From positions 1,054,001 through 1,118,000 of the forward strand of contig NZ_CP094526.1 of NCBI RefSeq assembly GCF_029910095.1: DNA of 64,000 bases. The letters are read 5' to 3'. A program made the translations under genes and the position numbers. Position 1 is the stretch's first letter. Every line of letters starts with the position of its first letter. The stretch comes from Bradyrhizobium sp. ISRA464 (GTDB taxonomy: Bacteria; Pseudomonadota; Alphaproteobacteria; Rhizobiales; Xanthobacteraceae). Positions 33,540-41,692 of the stretch are shown in pieces. The notes beneath the pieces were generated by a model. The model was given only the letters and a program-made list of their open reading frames with translations. It had not been told where the DNA came from and ran no database searches.

Positions 33540-34901
33540 ATGCCCGCCTTCCCGACCTCGACCACCGTTCTCGATTCCGTACTGTTCCGCGATGCCTTCG
33601 GCACGCGCGAGATGCGCGAGGTGTTTTCCGATCTGCGGCTGGTCTCGCGCTATGCCGAGGTCGAACTCGCATTGGCAAAGGCCGAAGCGCGCTGCGGCGT
33701 GATCCCGGCGGAGGCGGCTGACGAGATCGCGAAACGCACCGATGTCGCCGCACTCGATTTCGACCTGTTGCGACAGGAAACCGACGTTGTCGGCCACCCG
33801 ATCCTGCCGCTGGTGCACCAGATGGCAAAGCAATGCGGCGATGCCGGCCGTTACGTCCATTGGGGCGCGACCACGCAGGACATCATGGATACCGCCGTGG
33901 TGCTGCAGTTGCGCGACGGGCTCAAGATCATCGAGGATGACATCGCCGCGCTGCGCGGCATCCTCGCCGGTCTGTCGAAGCGCTATCGCGACACGCCGAT
34001 GGCGGGCCGCACGCATCTGCAGCAGGCGCTGCCGGTGACCTTCGGCTACAAGACCGCGATCTGGCTGGCGGCGTTCGATCGCCATGCCGAACGGCTGGCG
34101 CAACTCAAGCCGCGCGTGCTGGTCGGCCAGTTCGCCGGCGCCGCCGGCACGCTCGCCTCGCTCGGCGACAAGGGATTCGACGTGCAGCAGGCGCTGTGCG
34201 AGGAGCTCGGCCTCGGCGTCCCGGTCTCGACCTGGCATGTCGCGCGCGACGGGCTGGCGGAGGTGGTGAACTTCCTCGCGCTGGTCACGGGATCGCTTGG
34301 CAAGATCGCGCTCGACATCATGATCATGGCCTCGACCGAGTTCGCCGAAGTCTATGAGCCCTTCGTGAAGGGACGCGGCGCCTCCTCGACCATGCCGCAG
34401 AAGCGCAATCCGATCTCGTCCGAGTTGATGTTGGCTGCCGCGAAGGCCGTACGCCAGCATGCCGGCCTGATGCTGGACGCGATGGTGCAGGATTTCGAGC
34501 GCGCCACGGGTCCGTGGCACGCCGAATGGATGGCGATCCCGGAGAGCTTCGTGCTGACCGCGGGCGCGCTGCATCAGGCGAAGTTCGCGCTTGGCGGCCT
34601 GATCGTCGACGAGACAAGGATGGCCGACAATCTCGACATCAGCCGCGGGCTGATCGTTGCCGAAGCCGTGATGATGGGGCTGGCGCCCGCGATCGGCCGG
34701 CAGGAGGCGCATGACGTCGTTTATGACGCCTGCCGGGTCGCCAATGACAAGGGCTTGACGCTGGCCGACGCGCTGGCGGCGGATCCGCGCGTGGCGAGCC
34801 GTATCGATCGCGCGACCATCGACCGCCTCACCGCGCCGAAGAACTATCTCGGGCTCGCGCCCGAAATGGTCGACCGGGTGCTGACGTCGGCAAAGCGGTA
34901 G
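33540..34901 (+). CDS. Adenylosuccinate lyase/PcaB-type lyase family protein
   Basis: A 453-residue member of the fumarase/aspartase superfamily. GASSTMPQKRNP is the signature loop carrying the catalytic serine region, and GATTQDIMDT and GRTHLQQALP are the other two conserved boxes. The closest group is 3-carboxy-cis,cis-muconate cycloisomerase (PcaB) and related adenylosuccinate-lyase-like proteins. No protocatechuate genes adjoin, so the substrate is uncertain. It acts in the cytoplasm as a homotetramer in known relatives. Confidence 0.88.
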   Translation: MPAFPTSTTVLDSVLFRDAFGTREMREVFSDLRLVSRYAEVELALAKAEARCGVIPAEAADEIAKRTDVAALDFDLLRQETDVVGHPILPLVHQMAKQCGDAGRYVHWGATTQDIMDTAVVLQLRDGLKIIEDDIAALRGILAGLSKRYRDTPMAGRTHLQQALPVTFGYKTAIWLAAFDRHAERLAQLKPRVLVGQFAGAAGTLASLGDKGFDVQQALCEELGLGVPVSTWHVARDGLAEVVNFLALVTGSLGKIALDIMIMASTEFAEVYEPFVKGRGASSTMPQKRNPISSELMLAAAKAVRQHAGLMLDAMVQDFERATGPWHAEWMAIPESFVLTAGALHQAKFALGGLIVDETRMADNLDISRGLIVAEAVMMGLAPAIGRQEAHDVVYDACRVANDKGLTLADALAADPRVASRIDRATIDRLTAPKNYLGLAPEMVDRVLTSAKR

Positions 34902-35018
34902 ATTCCCGCGCATTCGCTCGCTGTCGCGTGATCGACGGCGACCGCAGGAACCTTGCGGATACGGATCGAATTGGACTACCAATCCGTAAAATCCTCAACC
35001 GACAGCGCCGGACGTTTC

Positions 35019-36275
35019 ATGACTGCACATCAACGCAACCTTTCCGCCTCGATCGATCCCGTGAAGCTTGATCGGCTCGCCGAAGTCGCGGTGAAGGTCG
35101 GCCTGCAGCTGCAGCCGGGACAGGATCTCCTGCTGACGGCACCGGCGGTGGCGATGCCGCTGGTGCGACGGATCGCCGAGCACGCCTACAAGGCCGGCGC
35201 CGGCCTGGTGACGCCGTTCTTCTCGGATGAAGAGCTCACGCTCGCCCGTTACCGCTACGCCAATGACGCGAGCTTCGATCGGGCCGCGAACTGGCTCTAC
35301 GAGGGTATGGCCAAGGCCTTTGGCGCCAACACCGCGCGGCTGGCGATCGTCGGCGACAATCCGATGCTGCTGTCGGGCGAAGACCCGACCAAGGTCGCGC
35401 GCGCCAGCAAGGCCAATTCGATGGCCTACCAGCCGGCGCTGGAGAAGATCGTCAATTTCGATACCAACTGGAACATCATCGCCTATCCCAGCGCGTCCTG
35501 GGCGAAGCAGGTGTTCCCCGATGATGCCGAAGACGTCGCCGTGGCCAAGCTGGCGGACGCGATCTTCTCCGCGTCGCGAGTCGATCAGGACGGCGCCGTC
35601 GCCGCCTGGGAAAAGCACAATGCCAAGCTGCGCGAGCGCACCGAATGGCTGAACGGCCAGCGCTTCCACGCGCTGAAATATTCCGGCCCCGGAATGGATC
35701 TGACGATCGGGCTGGCTGACGGCCATGAATGGGAAGGCGGCGCCTCGACCGCCAAGAACGGCATCGTCTGCAACGCCAACATCCCGACCGAAGAGGTCTT
35801 CACCACGCCGCATTGCCGGCGCGTCAGCGGCCATGTCGTCAGCTCCAAGCCGTTGTCCTACCAGGGCACGCTGATCGACAACATTGCCGTGAAGTTCGAG
35901 GACGGCCGCATCGTCGAGGCCAAGGCCTCGCGCGGCGAGGAGGTGTTGAAGAAGGTGCTCGACACCGACGAGGGCGCGCGCCGGCTCGGCGAGGTGGCGC
36001 TGGTGCCGCATTCCTCGCCGATCTCCAAGAGCGGGCTGTTGTTCTTCAACACGCTGTTCGACGAGAACGCCGCCTCGCACATCGCGCTCGGCCAGTGCTA
36101 CTCGAAGTGCTTCGTCAACGGCGACAAGCTGACGCCGCAGCAGATCGCCGACCAGGGCGGCAACAAGAGCCTGATCCATATCGACTGGATGATCGGCTCG
36201 GCCCACACCGATATCGATGGCATCCACGCCGACGGCCGCAGCGTGCCGGTGTTCCGGAAAGGTGAGTGGGCGTAA
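35019..36275 (+). CDS. Aminopeptidase, M29 family
   Basis: A 418-residue metalloaminopeptidase of the AmpS/PepS/AmpT group. Metal-binding elements are NANIPTEEVFTTPH, SGLLFFNTLFDENAASHIALG (split here as Glu and His regions) and SLIHIDWMIG with the His-x-Asp pair. These enzymes use two divalent metal ions to remove N-terminal residues from peptides. The ATG at 35019 gives a family-like N-terminus; an in-frame start at 34953 is not protein-like. It lies about 117 bp after the lyase gene, on the same strand. Confidence 0.9.
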   Translation: MTAHQRNLSASIDPVKLDRLAEVAVKVGLQLQPGQDLLLTAPAVAMPLVRRIAEHAYKAGAGLVTPFFSDEELTLARYRYANDASFDRAANWLYEGMAKAFGANTARLAIVGDNPMLLSGEDPTKVARASKANSMAYQPALEKIVNFDTNWNIIAYPSASWAKQVFPDDAEDVAVAKLADAIFSASRVDQDGAVAAWEKHNAKLRERTEWLNGQRFHALKYSGPGMDLTIGLADGHEWEGGASTAKNGIVCNANIPTEEVFTTPHCRRVSGHVVSSKPLSYQGTLIDNIAVKFEDGRIVEAKASRGEEVLKKVLDTDEGARRLGEVALVPHSSPISKSGLLFFNTLFDENAASHIALGQCYSKCFVNGDKLTPQQIADQGGNKSLIHIDWMIGSAHTDIDGIHADGRSVPVFRKGEWA

Positions 36276-36285
36276 GACGCCGCCA

Positions 36286-36386
36286 GAGCATGATCCGGAA
36301 AAGTGTGACGCGGTTTTCCGAAAAGATCATGCTCAAACAGGAGGCTAAAGCGCGATGACGATTCAACCCAATCTCATCGCGCTTTA
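36286..36386. repeat. Two adjoining dispersed palindromes
   Basis: GAGCATGATC (36286-36295) pairs with GATCATGCTC (36325-36334), and the inner CGGAAAA pairs with TTTTCCG, giving an almost complete 17-bp stem. Then CTAAAGCGCGATGA and TCATCGCGCTTTAG (36345-36386) form a second palindrome. The second covers the stop codon of the minus-strand acetyltransferase. It lies between convergent genes and may act as a bidirectional terminator. Confidence 0.8.
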
Positions 36387-37316
36387 GTGGAACCGGCGGT
36401 CGCGTGAGGCGATCAGCTCGCCTCGCGTGGCGCTGAAGCGGCAGGTTTCGTACTGCGGCCGGAAGCCGAGGCGGCGATAGATCTTCAGCGCCGCGGCATT
36501 CCGGCTCGAGACATTCAGCCAGCAAGGATGCTCGACCGAGACCTCGTGGGCGGTCAGCACATGATAGACCAGGACCTGGCCAAGCCCGCGGCCCTGACGC
36601 GCCGGGTCGACGGCCACCGACTCGATCCACATCGAGTTCTGTTCAGATTCGGTCAGGCAAAAACCCGACATCTGTCCGTCTTCAGATGCCACCCAGACTT
36701 CGCTCTCGGTCAGCACCTGCGCCATCTCCTCCGGCGAGTACAGGCGGAACGCGGCGTCCGAGGCGTAGGCGGCATTGTGGATGCGCGCGACTTCGGCGGC
36801 GCAGGCTGTCACGTCGCCGGCTCGTTCGATGGCGGCGCGCGCGGCTGCAAGCGTGCGGGCCGGCTGCAGCGGTTCCACGCACTTCATCCCGATCTCGGAC
36901 CCGACATGAACGAAGCCGAACGCAGACACGAACGCCATTCCCGCCGGCCAATCGCGGCTCACCAGCGTCTGCACCGTGAGATCAGCGCCCGCATCAATCG
37001 CGAGCACGTCGTTGAACAGGGCGAAACCGATCCGGCGGCGCCGCATTTCAGGCGCCACGACGATCTTGAGGAACCGGGAATGCTGCGCGCCCTGATCGCG
37101 CAGGGAGGATTCGGCGAGGCCGATGAGCTGGCCGTTCCGCTCGGCTATACGAAAGTCGCGCCCCCCGCGATTCTGCGGCAGCTTGAGGAATTGGTCCCAT
37201 TGCGGCAGCGTGACCGGGCCCAGCCGCGGTTCCACCGCCGCGGCCTTGCTGTAGAGTGCTACCACCGCTTCCGCATCAGCTTCTCGGAGCGGCCGGATGG
37301 TGATGCCGTCATCCAT
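36384..37316 (-). CDS. GNAT-family N-acetyltransferase with two GNAT domains
   Basis: A 310-residue protein made of two GNAT folds in series. The first, residues about 1-150, includes APEMRRRRIGFALFND. The second, about 160-305, has AVDPARQGRGLGQVLVYHVL, the acetyl-CoA pyrophosphate loop (RQGRGLG). Family members transfer acetyl groups to amines. Tandem GNATs occur in mycothiol synthase and in many unassigned proteins. The substrate is unknown. It is followed 11 bp upstream of the amidohydrolase gene on the same strand. Confidence 0.85.
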   Translation of the reverse strand: MDDGITIRPLREADAEAVVALYSKAAAVEPRLGPVTLPQWDQFLKLPQNRGGRDFRIAERNGQLIGLAESSLRDQGAQHSRFLKIVVAPEMRRRRIGFALFNDVLAIDAGADLTVQTLVSRDWPAGMAFVSAFGFVHVGSEIGMKCVEPLQPARTLAAARAAIERAGDVTACAAEVARIHNAAYASDAAFRLYSPEEMAQVLTESEVWVASEDGQMSGFCLTESEQNSMWIESVAVDPARQGRGLGQVLVYHVLTAHEVSVEHPCWLNVSSRNAAALKIYRRLGFRPQYETCRFSATRGELIASRDRRFH

Positions 37317-37327
37317 GAGTCATGAGT

Positions 37328-38377
37328 TTACCCGATCTCGAGGCGATAGACATCCCTTGCCGTCTTCGAGAACAACGCGGTCTTCTCGACTTCGCTATAT
37401 TGTGAAGCCAGTCGTTTGAACGCGTTGAAGATCACCTGATAGCTGCATTGACCCTTATCAGGTGGGAAGTTGCTTTCGAACATGCAACGGCTTGGACCAA
37501 AGGCCTCAATGCAGGTTTCTATGTAAGGCCGCCAGGCGGCCGCAAGTTCCTCCGATGATGGCGGCTTCGGACGGAGGTGGAAGTCGTAGCCGAGCAGGCA
37601 CATCGCCAGCCCGCCGAGCTTGGCGACGACGTTTGGACATTTGGCGAGCTCCTGGATCGAGGCCTTCCAGACCGGGAAGGTCTCGCTGCGCTTGCCGGCG
37701 AAGCGGCCGATACCGACCGGGCCGCCGCAATGGTCGAGCACGATCCGGGTGTCGGGAAAGGCGCGGGCGAGGTCGGTGAGCTCGCCGATCTGCGGATGGA
37801 ACAGCCAGGCATCGAAGCTGAGGCCGAGCGGCGCCAGGCAGGCAAAGCCCCTCCGGAAGGTGGTATCCAGCAACAGCCCCTTCGGCCGGTTCGCGTACAT
37901 ATGGGCGACGTTGGGGTCCTCGTCCCAGGCCGAGGAGTGGCGGATGCCGCGAAACCGGCCATTGCCGGCGGCGATTTCCGCCTCCAGCACGGCCTTGGCC
38001 TGGTCGCCGATCAAAAGATTAACATGGCTGACAATGCCGGCGCAGATCGCAGCCTTGCCGTAGCCGCCGCTTGCCGACATCGCGGCAACGCCGTTGGCGA
38101 ACTCGACCTCCCCGACGGGACGGAACGTTTCGGGGCCATCGGCGCGGTACATCGAGCGGCAATCGACATAGACGGTTGCGACGATGTTGTGGCCGGAGGC
38201 GATATCGTCACGCATCTCCTCGATCAGATAGCGCAATCCGCCGCGATCCCAGAGATGGTGATGCGGATCGACGATCGGCCGGCCCGGATCGATGATCTCC
38301 TCGGTATATAGTGCAAGCCAGTCTTCGCGTGGATTGGCATAGAGCCCGCTCGCGGAGGCGGGCAGAGTGCTGGCCAT
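37328..38377 (-). CDS. Amidohydrolase family protein (amidohydrolase-2 type)
   Basis: A 349-residue TIM-barrel metal-dependent hydrolase. VDPHHHLWDRGG near residue 40 carries the HxH metal motif. RIVLDHCGGPVGIG near residue 225 and MFESNFPPDK near 300 are further conserved strands of the COG3618 group, which includes lactonases and decarboxylase-like enzymes. It lies next to the acetyltransferase and may share its promoter. The substrate cannot be read from the sequence. Confidence 0.87.
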   Translation of the reverse strand: MASTLPASASGLYANPREDWLALYTEEIIDPGRPIVDPHHHLWDRGGLRYLIEEMRDDIASGHNIVATVYVDCRSMYRADGPETFRPVGEVEFANGVAAMSASGGYGKAAICAGIVSHVNLLIGDQAKAVLEAEIAAGNGRFRGIRHSSAWDEDPNVAHMYANRPKGLLLDTTFRRGFACLAPLGLSFDAWLFHPQIGELTDLARAFPDTRIVLDHCGGPVGIGRFAGKRSETFPVWKASIQELAKCPNVVAKLGGLAMCLLGYDFHLRPKPPSSEELAAAWRPYIETCIEAFGPSRCMFESNFPPDKGQCSYQVIFNAFKRLASQYSEVEKTALFSKTARDVYRLEIG

Positions 38378-38458
38378 GGATGATGCTCCCCGTTCTTGCT
38401 CTTGTCGGCCGCCGATACGATGTCGGCTTTGGGAAGGATAACGAGGCGAGCGAGCAGG

Positions 38459-38742
38459 TCAAATGGGCGCGGGCTGCGTTCTCTCGCGCGTCACCAGCCA
38501 CGCCACACCTGCGCCCGCGAACTGAACGAGACTGCCTGCAATCATCGACAACCGCAGACCGCGCGCGCCGCTACCGGCCGCGGCATAGCACGCGCCCAGC
38601 ACCGCGACCCCGATGGTGGCGCCGCTGATGCGGGCCACGTTGATGAGTGCGGCCGCGGTGCTGGCGCGCGCGGCGGTGACGTGGCCGACGGGCCATCGCC
38701 GAGAGCGCCCGCCGCGAGGCCGAGCCCAAGGCCGGTCAGGCC
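38459..38742 (-). pseudogene. MFS transporter, C-terminal remnant
   Basis: Minus-strand translation in two frames gives GLTGLGLGLAAGALGDGPS and then HVTAARASTAAALINVARIS followed by GATIGVAVLGACYAAAG and a last hydrophobic helix SMIAGSLVQFAGAGVAWLV. These match the end of a DHA2-type major facilitator drug exporter. At least one frameshift separates the two parts and the first two thirds are missing. It abuts the MerR gene, perhaps a formerly regulated target. Confidence 0.65.
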
Positions 38743-39200
38743 TTGGTCGCAGACCGCTTGGCGCGGGCGCGCTGCTGTGGCGAGACCGCAGGTCGCGTGC
38801 CTCCCGCGCCCCATTCGTCGTAGAACTCGATCTTGGCATCGACCAGCGCGAGCGCCTCGGTCCATTTTGCAATCATGGTCTGGACACGGAGCTGGTGCTC
38901 GGCGAGCAGCGCGCAGCGCTTGCGCAAGGTCGCGCTGCCCTGCTTCACCAGCGCGGTATATTCCCGCAACTGCCGGATCGACATGCCGGTCAGGCGCAGC
39001 CGCTCCAGCAGGTCGAGCCAGCCGACATGGTAGTCGCTGTAAACGCGCCGGCGGCCGCGATCCCTGATCACGCCGGGCATCAGGCCCTGCGCCTCGTACC
39101 AGCGGATGGTGTGCACGCTGCGGCCGGAGCGGCGCGCGATGTCACCGATGTAGAGCGCGCTCGGCGCGGCCTGCGTATGTGGTGTTCGGGCATCCATCAC
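38736..39200 (-). CDS. MerR-family transcriptional regulator
   Basis: A 154-residue regulator. The N-terminal helix-turn-helix IGDIARRSGRSVHTIRWYEA and wing RDRGRRRVYSDYHVGWLDLL are canonical MerR. The central helix includes TGMSIRQLREYTALVKQG and a coiled dimer helix follows. No cysteine pair of metal-sensing MerR proteins is visible, so it is likely an organic-stress or redox type. The ATG overlaps the stop of the aldo/keto reductase gene, so both are one operon under the MerR-type promoter at 40234-40264. Confidence 0.88.
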   Translation of the reverse strand: MMDARTPHTQAAPSALYIGDIARRSGRSVHTIRWYEAQGLMPGVIRDRGRRRVYSDYHVGWLDLLERLRLTGMSIRQLREYTALVKQGSATLRKRCALLAEHQLRVQTMIAKWTEALALVDAKIEFYDEWGAGGTRPAVSPQQRARAKRSATKA

Positions 39201-40192
39201 AGATACACCGCTTTCATCGCGCCCGCCGGATAGCGCTCGCCTGCTGCGGCCCCGGGCGGGATCGTCGCCGAAATCCGCGCAATCTCGTCCGGCGAAAGCG
39301 TCACGTCGAGCGCGCCGATATTCTCGTCCAGCCGCGCGCGCTGCTTGGTGCCGGGGATCGGCACGATGTCCTGGCCCTGGGCCAGCAGCCAGGCCAGCAC
39401 GAGCTGCGACGGCGTGCAGCCCTTCTCGCGCGCGATCGCCACGATGCCGCCGACGAGTTCGCGGTTGCGGGCGAAGTTATCGCCGGCAAAGCGCGGATGG
39501 TCGCCGCGGCGATCGCCGGCAATGTCGGCCTGCGACTGGATCTGCCCGGTCAGGAAACCGCGGCCGAGCGGCGAATAGGCGACGAAAGAGATGCCGAGGG
39601 CGCGTGTGGTCTGCAGCGTTTCCTCGGCCTCGCTGCGGTAGAGCAGGGAATATTCGGTCTGCACCGCAGCCAGCGGGTGGACCTTATGGGCGCGGCGAAT
39701 GGTTTCGGGGCGCGCCTCGCACAGGCCGAGATGGCGGACCTTGCCTTGCTCGACGAGACGCGCCATCGCGCCGACGGTGTCCTCGATCGGGACGTTGGGA
39801 TCGATCCGGTGCTGGTAATAAAGGTCGATGGTCTCGATGCCGAGCCGCTTCAGGCTCGCCTCGCAGGCCTGCTGGACATAGGCCGGCCGTCCGTCGACGC
39901 CCTGGCCTGTCGCGGTCTTGACCTGGCCGAACTTGGTCGCGATCACGACCTTATCGCGCAGACCCTTGAGAGAGCGGCCCAGCAGCTCCTCATTGTGACC
40001 CCAGCCATAGAGGTCGGCGCTGTCGAGGAAATCGATCCCCTGGTCGATGGCGTGCCGGATCAAGTCGGGTGTCGACGCGTCGTCACTGGCGCCATAGACG
40101 CCGGACAGCGACATGCAACCAAGCCCGATGGCGGAAACCTGCGGGCCGTCATGGCCGAGCTTGCGGTGCGGGAGCTTGCTGGAATTTGTCAT
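39197..40192 (-). CDS. Aldo/keto reductase
   Basis: A 331-residue NADPH-dependent oxidoreductase of the AKR fold. The catalytic tetrad is visible: DSADLYGWGHNEE (Asp and Tyr), VVIATKFG (Lys) and DLYYQHRIDPN (His). The C-terminal loop QLVLAWLLAQGQDIVPIPGT is the cofactor-binding segment. AKRs in this group reduce aldehydes such as methylglyoxal or quinones. It is operonic with the MerR gene and both lie downstream of the elongated-spacer promoter. It may detoxify the inducer of that regulator. Confidence 0.92.
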   Translation of the reverse strand: MTNSSKLPHRKLGHDGPQVSAIGLGCMSLSGVYGASDDASTPDLIRHAIDQGIDFLDSADLYGWGHNEELLGRSLKGLRDKVVIATKFGQVKTATGQGVDGRPAYVQQACEASLKRLGIETIDLYYQHRIDPNVPIEDTVGAMARLVEQGKVRHLGLCEARPETIRRAHKVHPLAAVQTEYSLLYRSEAEETLQTTRALGISFVAYSPLGRGFLTGQIQSQADIAGDRRGDHPRFAGDNFARNRELVGGIVAIAREKGCTPSQLVLAWLLAQGQDIVPIPGTKQRARLDENIGALDVTLSPDEIARISATIPPGAAAGERYPAGAMKAVYL

Positions 40193-40233
40193 GCCGCTGG
40201 TCCTCGTGGCCGGGGTGTCGCCGGGTAGTCCCG

Positions 40234-40264
40234 AGTGAACAAGCTAGAGCATACTCTAGGTCAA
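40234..40264 (-). promoter_or_regulatory. MerR-type promoter/operator for the aldo/keto reductase operon
   Basis: On the minus strand, TTGACC (-35, 40259-40264) and TTCACT (candidate -10, 40234-40239) are 19 bp apart, longer than the 17-bp optimum as in MerR-activated promoters. The spacer holds CTAGAGTATGCTCTAG, a 6-nt-arm palindrome at 40244-40259. It lies 42 bp before the reductase start codon. Confidence 0.7.
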
Positions 40265-40314
40265 GCGCGAAATGGCGGCGCACGAAATCGTGTCAGGGAC
40301 AGGGGCGCGGCGCC

Positions 40315-41130
40315 TCAGACCCCGTCAAGGATGATCACGGTCGGCGTGGCCGGCAGCGTATCCCTTGAAATCCTCAAAGTGCGCTCGCCGCCGCGGCGGT
40401 CGATCTCGAACTGCTTGCCGATCAAGTGCATGAATTCGTCGAGCGGGGTCGCGAAGCGGTGCATCGGCAGCACCACCGAGGCGCGCAGCCGCCTGGTGAT
40501 CTCGGAGATGCCGTCGAGCGACATCGTATAGGTGCCGTCGATCGGCACCATCACGATGTCGAGCCGGCCGATCGCCGCAAACTGGCTGTCGTCGAGCTTG
40601 ACGTGGAGGTGACCGAGATGGCCGATGCACAGGCCAGCGACCTCGAAGATGAAGATCGAGTTGCCGTCCTTGATCATCTCGCCGCCGGGACCTTCGCCCC
40701 AGTAGCGGCGGATGTCGGTGGTGACGTTGCGGATGTAGACGTCGCCGATCCGTTCCGCGTAGTGCGCGGCCTGGCCGTTCTCGCCCCAGCCATGCAGCAC
40801 GTGGGGAATCCGGGGATCGGGGAACAGCGTGTAATGCGTCGAATGCGCGCGGTTCATGGTGACGATGTCGGGCAACCGTCCGGTCTGATAGGCGCCGCTG
40901 TAATCGGTCGCGATGCGGATGCCGCCGGGCGTGTCGATGTAATAGGTAGAATGACCGGCATAGGTGATCGCGACCTCGTCGGCCTTTGCCGCCGTGCGCC
41001 GGAGGCTGACTGGCGTCGCTCGCGGCGGCGCATTCGCCATCGCCAGGCATTCGCTGCGCGGGGCCTCCTCGGCTTCGGCGCGAGCGGCGAAGGCTCCGAA
41101 CAGCATGAGCACCGCGAGCAGTCTGAGCAT
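40315..41130 (-). CDS. MBL-fold metallo-hydrolase-like protein, exported
   Basis: A 271-residue protein starting MLRLLAVLMLFGAFAARAEA, which is a signal peptide. VAITYAGHSTYYIDTPGG and RIATDYSGAYQ are the first strands of the MBL fold. The usual HxHxDH metal motif is replaced by NRAHSTHYT, and later IGHLGHLHVKL supplies histidines. So this is a divergent, possibly non-canonical member of the family acting in the periplasm. An in-frame upstream extension to 41388 lacks coding character and is excluded. Confidence 0.85.
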   Translation of the reverse strand: MLRLLAVLMLFGAFAARAEAEEAPRSECLAMANAPPRATPVSLRRTAAKADEVAITYAGHSTYYIDTPGGIRIATDYSGAYQTGRLPDIVTMNRAHSTHYTLFPDPRIPHVLHGWGENGQAAHYAERIGDVYIRNVTTDIRRYWGEGPGGEMIKDGNSIFIFEVAGLCIGHLGHLHVKLDDSQFAAIGRLDIVMVPIDGTYTMSLDGISEITRRLRASVVLPMHRFATPLDEFMHLIGKQFEIDRRGGERTLRISRDTLPATPTVIILDGV

Positions 41131-41188
41131 GGCGTGTTCCGTCTGTGCCGACGTTCCGGCGTAACAGTATCGCCGAATTGATCTTCCG

Positions 41189-41686
41189 TCATGATGATGC
41201 CGGCGCATCGCTCCATGGCGCGCTCTGCAACAGGATTCCTGCGGGTGTCGCTCTGGTATCAATATTACTTCCAGCTCGAGCGCGGCCGCGCCGGCCTCGC
41301 CCATCGCGAAGATCCTGTGGTCGCAATGGTCGCCGAACTGGGCGTTCGACGACGCCTGCTTCGAACGGACCGCGGCCGCGCATGACAATCCCGATTATGT
41401 CGACGTCGTGATCCACGGCTATCGCCATCGCTTCGGCCTCGCCGACGGCGATCCGCGCTATACCGGGCTGCAGCACCGGCTGGCCGCATTGCCGGCCATC
41501 AGTGTCCCCACCGTCACGCTGGATGGAGCCGAAGACGGCGTCGCGCCCGCGACCGACGGCAGCGCCAGCGCGGCAAAGTTCACCGGCGGACGGGTGCATT
41601 GCGTGATCCCGCGCGCCGGACACAATCTGCCGCAGGAGGCGCCGGAGGCGTTCGCCGCGGCGGTGATGGAGGTGATGAAAGGATAG
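41189..41686 (+). pseudogene. Alpha/beta hydrolase, frameshifted remnant
   Basis: WYQYYFQLERGRAGLA is read in one frame, then ILWSQWSPNWAFDDACFERT and IHGYRHRFGLADG in another, ending PRAGHNLPQEAPEAFA near 41640, which holds the catalytic histidine region (AGHN). The nucleophile half of the gene is absent and one or two bases are missing near 41318. The fragment resembles proteobacterial alpha/beta hydrolases with a lid domain. Confidence 0.65.
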
Positions 41687-41692
41687 GGCGCG

